A DNA stretch of 64,000 bases from Cellulomonas_A sp047229345 (lineage in GTDB: Bacteria; Actinomycetota; Actinomycetes; Actinomycetales; Cellulomonadaceae): the NCBI RefSeq assembly GCF_047229345.1, contig NZ_JBFTER010000006.1, positions 20,110 to 84,109 of the forward strand. The letters run 5' to 3'. Each line of letters starts with the position of its first letter. The first letter of the stretch is position 1. The position numbers and the translations under genes are program-made. The notes under the pieces are model-generated. The model had not been told where the DNA came from. It worked only from the letters and a program-made list of their open reading frames with translations, and did no database searches. Shown here piece after piece: positions 37,703 to 43,988 of the stretch.

Positions 37703-37754
37703 CTGTCCACAACGCCTCACGGTTGCGTGTCGGTGGTCGGCGCGACGATGAGCC

Positions 37755-38135
37755 ATGGCCACGCACACGCACCGCATCCACCACTCGATCGACTATGTCG
37801 AGCTCCCCGCGACCGACCTGACGGCGGCGCGCGCGTTCTACGGGGCGGCGTTCGGCTGGCAGTTCACCGCGTACGGCGACGGCTACGCGGGCATCCGCAC
37901 GGCGGCCGAGGACGGCTCCGACGAGGCGGGCGGGATCACCCTCGCCGAGGCGTCGGCCGTCACGCGCGGCGGCCCGTTCGTCCTGCTGTACTCCGCGGAC
38001 CTCGACGCGACGCTCGACGCCGTCACGCGCGCCGGTGGCACGGTCGTCGAGGGCCCCTACGCGTTCCCCGGCGGGCGGCGGTTCCACTTCCTCGACCCGT
38101 CCGGCAACGAGCTCGGCGTCTGGTCGGAGTCCTAG
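37755..38135 (+). CDS. VOC-family protein
   Basis: 126 residues: IHHSIDYVELPATDLTAARAFYGAAFGWQFTAYGDGYA, then ADLDATLDAVTRAGGTVVEGPYAFPGGRRFHFLDPSGNELGVW. Typical of the small actinobacterial glyoxalase/bleomycin-resistance-fold proteins with unknown substrate. ATG 37755 lies five bases after GACGAT (37744-37749). Divergent from the acetyltransferase-TetR operon and close to its operator, so probably part of the same TetR regulon. Confidence 0.85.
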   Translation: MATHTHRIHHSIDYVELPATDLTAARAFYGAAFGWQFTAYGDGYAGIRTAAEDGSDEAGGITLAEASAVTRGGPFVLLYSADLDATLDAVTRAGGTVVEGPYAFPGGRRFHFLDPSGNELGVWSES

Positions 38136-38164
38136 GCGCCGGGCGGCGGGACGCGCCGGTCGGC

Positions 38165-38815
38165 CTACGGGATCCAGACCGCGAGGTCGACCTCGTTGCC
38201 CTCGGGGTCGGCGAGCGTCCACCACGCCGGCGCGTGGGCGTCGCTGACGACGGTCCCACCGGCGGCCACCGCGGCCTCGATGCGCGCCTCGACCTGGTCG
38301 ACGGGCAGGTACACGTCCACGTGCAGCCGGTTGCGCCCCGGTCGCGGGGCGTCCATGGGCTGGAACCACACCGACGGCCCGCGGCGCAGCGGGTCGACGA
38401 GGTCCTCGTCGCCGAGCTCGTCGTAGCCGAGCACCGCGCGCCAGAAGGGCCGCACCTGCGCGGTGCCGAGCGCGTCGACCGCGAGCTGGACGTGCTGCAC
38501 GGCGGACGGGTCGGCGTGCGCGTCGAGCGCCCGCGCCGCGGCGGAGATCGTCCGGGCGAGGTCGAGGTCCCGGGTGCGGAAGCCCTCGGGCCCGTCGCCG
38601 CGGAGCCGCACGGTCACGCCCTCGGGCCGCAGGTCGACGTCCGGGTGACGGTTCGCGGTCGTCGCGGCCGCGCTGATCGCCTGGACGAGCGCGGCCCCGA
38701 CGGAGAACGACGCCGTGCGGAAGTGCGCGCACGCCCACGCCCCGCCCCACACGACGCGCCAGTCACCGAGCCCCTGCGCCTCCGCGACCTGGCGAGGACT
38801 GATCCGTTCGGTCAT
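38165..38815 (-). CDS. Fusion of pterin-4a-carbinolamine dehydratase-like domain with VOC domain
   Basis: 216 residues. The N-terminal ~95 residues resemble pterin-4a-carbinolamine dehydratase, with NRHPDVDLRPEGVTVRL standing where the family has its HHPDW-type active-site segment; only one of the two histidines is kept. The C-terminal ~110 residues are a VOC domain (VQHVQLAVDALGTAQVRPFWRAVLGYDE ... NRLHVDVYLPVDQVEARIEAAVAAGG ... WTLADPEGNEVDLAVW). Such two-domain proteins occur in actinobacteria and their activity is not established. ATG 38815 is used. Convergent with the VOC gene 29 bases away. Confidence 0.82.
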   Translation of the reverse strand: MTERISPRQVAEAQGLGDWRVVWGGAWACAHFRTASFSVGAALVQAISAAATTANRHPDVDLRPEGVTVRLRGDGPEGFRTRDLDLARTISAAARALDAHADPSAVQHVQLAVDALGTAQVRPFWRAVLGYDELGDEDLVDPLRRGPSVWFQPMDAPRPGRNRLHVDVYLPVDQVEARIEAAVAAGGTVVSDAHAPAWWTLADPEGNEVDLAVWIP

Positions 38816-38928
38816 GCCCCCACGCTAGCGATCTCGCCCGCGCGACAGGCCCCACGCCTGACGCGCCCCTCCCCTGGACACACCGCCGGGCCGGGTGCAC
38901 CGTGGAGGTCTCGGCGAAGGAGCCACCC

Positions 38929-39669
38929 GTGGACGCAACCCTGACGTTGGCCGTCGACGACCCGCTCGCGCGCGAGGCCGCCGACGCGATCCGCACCGGC
39001 GACGTCGAGCGCCTGCGAGGGCTGCTCGACGCGAACCCCGGCCTCGCCGCCGCCCGGATCACGCGCGACGACGCCCAGCCGGACGCCACCGTCGAGGACC
39101 TGCCGACGTGCACGCTGCTGCACGTCGCGACCGACCACCCCGGTCACCTCCTGGCCGTCGGGCGCACGATCGAGGTGCTCGTCGCCGCAGGAGCCGACCC
39201 CGACGCGCCGTTCACCGGCCCGCACGCGGAGACCGCGCTGCACTGGGCCGCGAGCAACGACGACGTCGAGGCCGTCGAGGCGCTCGTCCGCGCCGGGGCG
39301 GACCTCGAGGCACCGGGAGCCGTCATCGGCGACGGGTCGGGCACCCCGCTCGCGGACGCCGTCGCGTTCGGGCAGTGGCGCGCCGCCGAGCACCTGTTCC
39401 ACGCGGGCGCGACCCCCAACCTCTGGCAGGCGGCCGGCCTCGGGATCGCCGACCGGGTCGAGGCGCTGCTCGACGCCGAGCCGGCGCCCGACGTCGACGA
39501 CCTGACGACGGCGCTGTGGTGCGCCGCGCACGGCGGGCAGCGGGCGTGCGTCGACCTCCTGCTCGCTCGAGGGGCGGACCCGACCTGGATCGGCTTCGAT
39601 GGCCTCACTGCCGCCGGCGCCGCGCGCCGGGCCGGTCACGGCGAGCTCGCCGACGCGCTCACCCCCTGA
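38929..39669 (+). CDS. Ankyrin-repeat protein
   Basis: 246 residues composed of about five to six ankyrin-like repeats: ADAIRTGDVERLRGLLDANPGL, CTLLHVATDHPGHLLAVGRTIEVLVAAGADPDAPF, ETALHWAASNDDVEAVEALVRAGADLEAP, TPLADAVAFGQWRAAEHLFHAGA, TALWCAAHGGQRACVDLLLARGADPTW. No signal peptide or enzymatic domain; probably a cytoplasmic protein-binding module. GTG 38929 is chosen because AAGGAG lies 6 bases upstream; a GTG at 38902 lacks one. Confidence 0.88.
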   Translation: MDATLTLAVDDPLAREAADAIRTGDVERLRGLLDANPGLAAARITRDDAQPDATVEDLPTCTLLHVATDHPGHLLAVGRTIEVLVAAGADPDAPFTGPHAETALHWAASNDDVEAVEALVRAGADLEAPGAVIGDGSGTPLADAVAFGQWRAAEHLFHAGATPNLWQAAGLGIADRVEALLDAEPAPDVDDLTTALWCAAHGGQRACVDLLLARGADPTWIGFDGLTAAGAARRAGHGELADALTP

Positions 39670-39733
39670 GCCGGCGCCGCCGACCGGACGGCAGCGGACG
39701 CACGCCCAGGTTCGACCGTCGAAGGAGAGCCCG

Positions 39734-40546
39734 ATGAGCACGCCGCACGAGACCGACCCCACGCACCCCCGCCACGTCGACCCCGAGCGGCCGGTCTCGA
39801 CCGACGTCCCCGCCGGGTCGGCGAGCCACGCCGAGCACCTCGACGACCGCCCCGCCGACGACCGCACCGCGGTGCTCGACCCCACCGGCCACGACCACCC
39901 CGACCACCGCGCGCCCGTGGCCGACCCCGCCGACGTCCCCGAGCCCGAGCCGGTCACCGTCTCCGCGCGCGACCTCGGGGTCGACCGGCAGAGCGTCGTC
40001 GCGCGCGAGAAGGAGGAGTTCGGCGGGATCAAGATCGGCTCGGCGTTCTTCGGCTGGCTCACCGCGACGGGGACGGCGGTGCTGCTGACCGCGCTCGTCG
40101 CGGGGGCCGGGACCGCGGTGGGCGTCGCGACGAACACCGACGTGAGCGAGGCCGCGGACCAGGCGGCCAGCGAGATCGGCACGGTCGGCGCTGCGGGGAG
40201 CATCGCGCTGCTGGTCGTCCTGTTCGTCGCGTACTACTGCGGCGGGTACGTCGCGGGCCGCATGGCGCGGTTCAACGGCGCCAAGCAGGGCCTCGCGGTC
40301 TGGTTGTGGGCCGTCGTCATCGCCGTGGTCGTCGCGATCCTCACGGCGATCGCCGGCGAGCAGTTCAACGTGCTCGCGCGCCTGGACAGCTTCCCGCGCA
40401 TCCCGCTCAACGAGGGCGACCTCACGACGGGCGGCATCGTCGTGATCCTGCTCGTGGCCGTCGCGAGCCTCGCCGGGGCCGTGGTCGGCGGGCTCGCCGG
40501 GATGCGGTTCCACCGCCGCGTCGACCGCGCGGGCCTGGGTCGCTGA
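39734..40546 (+). CDS. Four-helix membrane protein with acidic/His-rich N-terminal tail
   Basis: 270 residues. Residues 1-100 are hydrophilic, rich in Asp, His and Pro. Then come four membrane helices: IKIGSAFFGWLTATGTAVLL, GSIALLVVLFVAYYCGGYVA, AVWLWAVVIAVVVAILTAIA and GGIVVILLVAVASLAGAVVG, with a short basic end RRVDRAGLGR. The Gly-rich helices recall small YrzE-like membrane proteins, but I do not assign a family. ATG 39734 follows GAAGGAGAG. A very strong terminator follows. Confidence 0.75.
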   Translation: MSTPHETDPTHPRHVDPERPVSTDVPAGSASHAEHLDDRPADDRTAVLDPTGHDHPDHRAPVADPADVPEPEPVTVSARDLGVDRQSVVAREKEEFGGIKIGSAFFGWLTATGTAVLLTALVAGAGTAVGVATNTDVSEAADQAASEIGTVGAAGSIALLVVLFVAYYCGGYVAGRMARFNGAKQGLAVWLWAVVIAVVVAILTAIAGEQFNVLARLDSFPRIPLNEGDLTTGGIVVILLVAVASLAGAVVGGLAGMRFHRRVDRAGLGR

Positions 40547-40586
40547 CCGGGGCCACCTGACGCGGGGCACCGCCCTGCGCACCCTT

Positions 40587-40629
40587 CGACGCCGGCCGGC
40601 GCACGCCTTCTGTGCACCGGCCGGCGTCG
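40587..40629 (+). terminator. Strong terminator hairpin
   Basis: 18-bp stem with one mismatch: left arm 40587-40604 (begins CGACGCCGGCCGG), loop GCCTTCT, right arm 40612-40629. It follows the membrane-protein gene and lies 46 bases before the next ATG. Confidence 0.8.
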
Positions 40630-40675
40630 TCGTGCCGGACGGCGTCCTCGCAGCGCATCGGGCACGATGCTCGGC

Positions 40676-42520
40676 ATGGCCACTGGCACGTTCACCACCC
40701 GCCCGGAGCTGCTCGGCACGCACGGCATGGTCGCCTCGACGCACTGGCTCGCGAGCGCCGTCGGGATGTCGGTCCTGGAGGCCGGCGGCAACGCGTTCGA
40801 CGCCGCGGCCGCCGCGGGGTTCACGCTCAGCGTCGTCGAGCCGCACCTCAACGGCCCGGGGGGCGACGCCCCGCTGATGGGGCACCGCGCGGCCGACGGG
40901 CACACGTTCGTGATCTGCGGCCAGGGCACCGCCCCGGCGGCCGCGACCGTCGAGCACTACACCGGCCTCGGGCTCGACCTCGTGCCGGGCACCGGGCACC
41001 TCGCAGCCGTCGTGCCCGGGGCGTTCGGGGCGTGGCTCGACCTGCTCGCGCGGTACGGCACCCTGCCGCTCGCGGACGTCCTGGGCCCGGCGATCGGCTA
41101 CGCGCGCCACGGCTACCCGCTGATCCCGCAGGCCGTCGCGACGATCACGAGCGTGGCCGGGATGTTCGCGGAGCACTGGCCGACGTCGGCCGCGGTGTAC
41201 CTGCCCCACGGTGCCCCGCCCGAGGCGGGGGCCCGTTTCACGAACCCCGAGCTCGCCGACACGTTCGAGCGGCTGCTCGCCGAGGCCGCGGCGGCAGGGC
41301 CGGACCGCGAGGCGCAGATCGAGGCCGCCCGGCGCTCGTTCTACGAGGGCTTCGTCGCCGAGCGCATCGACGCGTACGTGCAGGGCACGGCGGTCATGGA
41401 CTCCTCGGGCCGCGCGCACACGGGCGTGCTGGGCGGCGACGACCTCGCGGGGTGGCGCGCGACCGAGGAGGCGAGCGTCGCGGTGACGTTCGGCGGCCAC
41501 GAGGTGCACAAGACCGGGGCATGGGGGCAGGGTCCGGTGCTGCTCCAGCAGCTCGCGGTGCTCGACGCGCTCGGCGTCGGCGAGCTCGGTGAGGGCCCCG
41601 AGCTCGTGCACGCGGTGACCGAGGTCGCCAAGCTCGCGTTCGCCGACCGCGAGGCCTGGTACGGCGACGCGCCCGACGCCGACGTCCCGCTCGACGCGCT
41701 GCTCTCGCGGGAGTACGCGGAGCAGCGGGCGGCGCTCGTCGGGCGCGACGCGTCGGACGGGCTGCACCCCGGGTCGCCCGACGGCCGGGACCCGCGCCTG
41801 CCCGCGTTCCTGTCGGCGGGCGCGGACGGTGCCGACCCTGGCTCGGGGACGCCCTCGTCGGCCGGCGCCCGCGCGCTCGGCACCGAGCCCGTCGCGGGCA
41901 TCGGCGAGCCGACCGTGCGCCCCGACGGCCTGACGCGCGGCGACACGTGCCACGTCGACGTCGTCGACCGCTGGGGCAACCTCGTCTCCGCGACGCCGAG
42001 CGGCGGCTGGCTGCAGAGCTCCCCGGTCGTCCCCGGCCTCGGCTTCGCGCTGCCGACCCGCGCGCAGATGTTCTGGCTCGAGCCGGGCCTGCCGAACTCG
42101 CTCGTGCCGGGCCGCCGGCCGCGCACCACCCTCAGCCCCGGCCTCGTGCTGCGTGACGGCGCCCCGTACCTCGCGTTCGGCACGCCCGGCGGCGACCAGC
42201 AGGACCAGTGGCCGGTGCCGTTCCTGGTCCGCCACCTGCTGCACGGGCGCAACCTCCAGGAGGCGATCGACGCACCGACGTGGCACTCGACGCACGTGCC
42301 GTCGTCGTTCTACCCGCGGGAGCAGGTGCCCCGCGGGCTCGTCGCCGAGTCGCGCCTGGGCGTCGGCACGCTCGCGGACCTCGCCCGGCGCGGCCACGCG
42401 GTGCAGGACGCCGGGCCGTGGTCCCTCGGGCGGCTCAGCGCCACCGGCGTGCGGGCCGACGGGATGCTCCGGGCCGCTGCCAACCCGCGCGGGATGCAGG
42501 GGTACGCCGTCGGGCGGTAA
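40676..42520 (+). CDS. Gamma-glutamyltransferase-family protein (Ntn hydrolase)
   Basis: 614 residues. GGT fold: MVASTHWLASAVGMSVLEAGGNAFDAAAAAGFTL, EPHLNGPGGDAPL, LRRFD-like large-subunit end, and nucleophile region GDTCHVDVVDRWGNLVSATPS (Thr ~424 replacing the usual TTH with TCH), PGRRPRTTLSPGLVLRDGAPYLAFGTPGG. Autoprocessing at that Thr would give two subunits. No signal peptide, so it is a cytoplasmic member; some of these are acylases (cephalosporin or gamma-glutamyl) rather than glutathione hydrolases. ATG 40676 lies seven bases after CACGAT (40663-40668); ATG 40667 overlaps that box and is less likely. Confidence 0.9.
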   Translation: MATGTFTTRPELLGTHGMVASTHWLASAVGMSVLEAGGNAFDAAAAAGFTLSVVEPHLNGPGGDAPLMGHRAADGHTFVICGQGTAPAAATVEHYTGLGLDLVPGTGHLAAVVPGAFGAWLDLLARYGTLPLADVLGPAIGYARHGYPLIPQAVATITSVAGMFAEHWPTSAAVYLPHGAPPEAGARFTNPELADTFERLLAEAAAAGPDREAQIEAARRSFYEGFVAERIDAYVQGTAVMDSSGRAHTGVLGGDDLAGWRATEEASVAVTFGGHEVHKTGAWGQGPVLLQQLAVLDALGVGELGEGPELVHAVTEVAKLAFADREAWYGDAPDADVPLDALLSREYAEQRAALVGRDASDGLHPGSPDGRDPRLPAFLSAGADGADPGSGTPSSAGARALGTEPVAGIGEPTVRPDGLTRGDTCHVDVVDRWGNLVSATPSGGWLQSSPVVPGLGFALPTRAQMFWLEPGLPNSLVPGRRPRTTLSPGLVLRDGAPYLAFGTPGGDQQDQWPVPFLVRHLLHGRNLQEAIDAPTWHSTHVPSSFYPREQVPRGLVAESRLGVGTLADLARRGHAVQDAGPWSLGRLSATGVRADGMLRAAANPRGMQGYAVGR

Positions 42521-42532
42521 GCCCGTGACGTG

Positions 42533-42560
42533 CAGCGGACCGCGTGGGTACGGTCCGCTG
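42533..42560 (+). promoter_or_regulatory. Hairpin containing a leaderless-type -10 box, abutting a start codon
   Basis: Perfect 10-bp stem CAGCGGACCG (42533-42542) and CGGTCCGCTG (42551-42560), loop 8. It can end transcription of the GGT gene. Its right side holds TACGGT (42549-42554), six bases before GTG 42561, so it may double as terminator and promoter. Confidence 0.55.
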
Positions 42561-43052
42561 GTGACGCCCCCCACCAGCGACGACGCACCTCCGCCGCGCG
42601 TGCGCGTCGAGACCTTCGTGCGCGTCGACGGTGAGTTCCGCCCCGTCGGGGAGCTCACGCGCTACGACGGGAGCTGCACGTACGTCCCGGGTGCGATCGT
42701 CCTCGCGGTCGACGAGTTCGAGCTGCTGTCCCTCGACCTGTGGGACGACGTCGACTGGCTCTGGCCGTTCGTCATCCAGGCGCTCGACGAGTGCCGGCGC
42801 ACCGGCTCGGGCCGCACGATGTTCCCGGACCAGCCGATCACGTTCTCCGCCGAGACGATGCCGCGCCGGCCGGGGTACCTGCTCGTCTCGGTGACGAGCT
42901 CGACGTCCCGACGCCGAGTCGTCGCACCGGCCGACGAGCTGTACGCGGCCGTCGCCCGCGCCGGGCAGGCGTGGTTCGACCAGTTCGGCTGGTTCTGCGC
43001 GGTCCAGGCGCCCCGGGAGGAGTCGATCCTCGCCGGCTGGCTGGCGACGTAG
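42561..43052 (+). CDS. Protein of unknown function
   Basis: 163 residues, acidic and Trp-rich: VRVETFVRVDGEFRPVGELTRY, LAVDEFELLSLDLWDDVDWLWPFVIQALDE, PDQPITFSAETMPRRPGYLLVSV and a helical end AVARAGQAWFDQFGWFCAVQAP. It is soluble, looks like an alpha/beta domain, and no catalytic motif is seen. It somewhat resembles small immunity or accessory proteins but there is no toxin gene nearby. GTG 42561 is placed by the TACGGT box six bases upstream; GTG 42600 is an alternative. Confidence 0.65.
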   Translation: MTPPTSDDAPPPRVRVETFVRVDGEFRPVGELTRYDGSCTYVPGAIVLAVDEFELLSLDLWDDVDWLWPFVIQALDECRRTGSGRTMFPDQPITFSAETMPRRPGYLLVSVTSSTSRRRVVAPADELYAAVARAGQAWFDQFGWFCAVQAPREESILAGWLAT

Positions 43053-43113
43053 CGGGCGCGCGGGCGGGTCGAGGCGACGGCGCTCCCGCCTCCCCCTGTG
43101 CGCCCGACGCGCC

Positions 43114-43752
43114 TCAGAGCTGCTCGCGCGCGTCCATGAGCGCGAAGCCCAGCAGGTTCAGCCCGAGCCAGCGTGACGGCCGCTCCGCGTCGGGGTCGCC
43201 CGCGGCGCGCCCGATTCCCCAGACCCGGTCGACGGGGCTCGCCTCGACGAGGACCTGGTCACCGGTGCGACGCAGGACGCCGGCGAGGTCGGGGTACTCG
43301 CGGAACTTGGCGAGCGTCCCCGCGAGCACGATGCCGTACCGCTCGCGCGCCCACGTGTCGTCGTCGAACCCGCGCACCGCCGCACCCGCCGCCTTGGCCG
43401 CTCCCGGGCTCGGGGCGTCGAGCACGGCCCGCAGGCCGGCGTCGTCCCCGAACAGGCGCGCCTTTCCGGCCATCATCCAGTGCTCCGCGGTCGGGTAGGT
43501 CACGCCGTCGACGGTGAACGGCGCGGGCCACCACTGGCTGAAGCAGCCGCGGCCGGTGCTGCCGTCCTTCTCGGGCCGGTGCGACCAGAACAGCACGACC
43601 TTGACCCGCTCCCCCGCGGCGTCCGCGGCGCGCAGCGCGGCCAGGCGCTCCTCGGGGCTCGGCGGCGCGGGGGCCGGTCCCGGGGGCGCGCCGGCCGCCC
43701 GGGCGCGGGAGTCGCGGCGCGGGTCGTCCGACCGTCCGGGTACCTGGTGCAC
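43114..43752 (-). CDS. NADAR-family (YbiA-like) protein
   Basis: 212 residues. After a disordered Pro/Ala-rich ~45-residue start: VVLFWSHRPEKDGSTGRGCFSQWWPAPFTVDGVTYPTAEHWMMAGKARLFGDD, then WARERYGIVLAGTLAKFREYPDLAGVLRRTGDQVLVEASPVDRVWGIG and WLGLNLLGFALMDARE. This is the NADAR/YbiA fold, whose members hydrolyse N-glycosidic bonds of riboflavin intermediates or remove ADP-ribose from guanine nucleotides and nucleic acid. No ADP-ribosyltransferase is adjacent. The start (GTG 43752 or 43770) is uncertain because the N terminus is low complexity. Confidence 0.87.
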   Translation of the reverse strand: MHQVPGRSDDPRRDSRARAAGAPPGPAPAPPSPEERLAALRAADAAGERVKVVLFWSHRPEKDGSTGRGCFSQWWPAPFTVDGVTYPTAEHWMMAGKARLFGDDAGLRAVLDAPSPGAAKAAGAAVRGFDDDTWARERYGIVLAGTLAKFREYPDLAGVLRRTGDQVLVEASPVDRVWGIGRAAGDPDAERPSRWLGLNLLGFALMDAREQL

Positions 43753-43871
43753 CGCTGCATCCTGCCGCACCGACGGGCGCGCTCGCGTTGCCCTCGCCCG
43801 CGCACGCTGCCTAGGGTCGGTGCGGGCGACGTGCCCGGCGACGGCGCCGGGCCGGATCGGAGACGCACCGC

Positions 43872-43988
43872 ATGACCCTCGCACCCACCACGACCGGCAC
43901 GGCCGACGCGCTCCTGGCGAGCCCGGGCCGCAGGCGGCTCGATATCGGTTTCCACCACCGTCGCGCGTGCACGGCGCGCACCCGGTGA
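43872..43988 (+). CDS. 38-codon leader ORF or truncated gene start before GH67
   Basis: ATG 43872 follows CGGAGACGCACCGC and a plausible upstream CCTAGG element. The first ~22 codons have typical high-GC third positions (MTLAPTTTGTADALLASPG), then usage changes (gat atc ggt) and the frame stops at 43986-43988. Its stop overlaps the GH67 GTG by GTGA. It may be a coupled leader peptide, or the broken start of another gene joined here by a deletion. No function is assigned. Confidence 0.35.
   Translation: MTLAPTTTGTADALLASPGRRRLDIGFHHRRACTARTR
43941..43952. promoter_or_regulatory. LacI-type operator-like site before GH67
   Basis: GATATCGGTTTC, 8 of 12 palindromic with central CG, AT-rich against its surroundings, 33 bases before the GH67 start and inside the leader ORF. 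Confidence 0.4.

Noticed and set aside
42561..43752. Toxin-antitoxin pair formed by the 163-residue unknown and the NADAR protein
   Set aside because: The genes are convergent, not an operon, and the unknown shows no ADP-ribosyltransferase motif.
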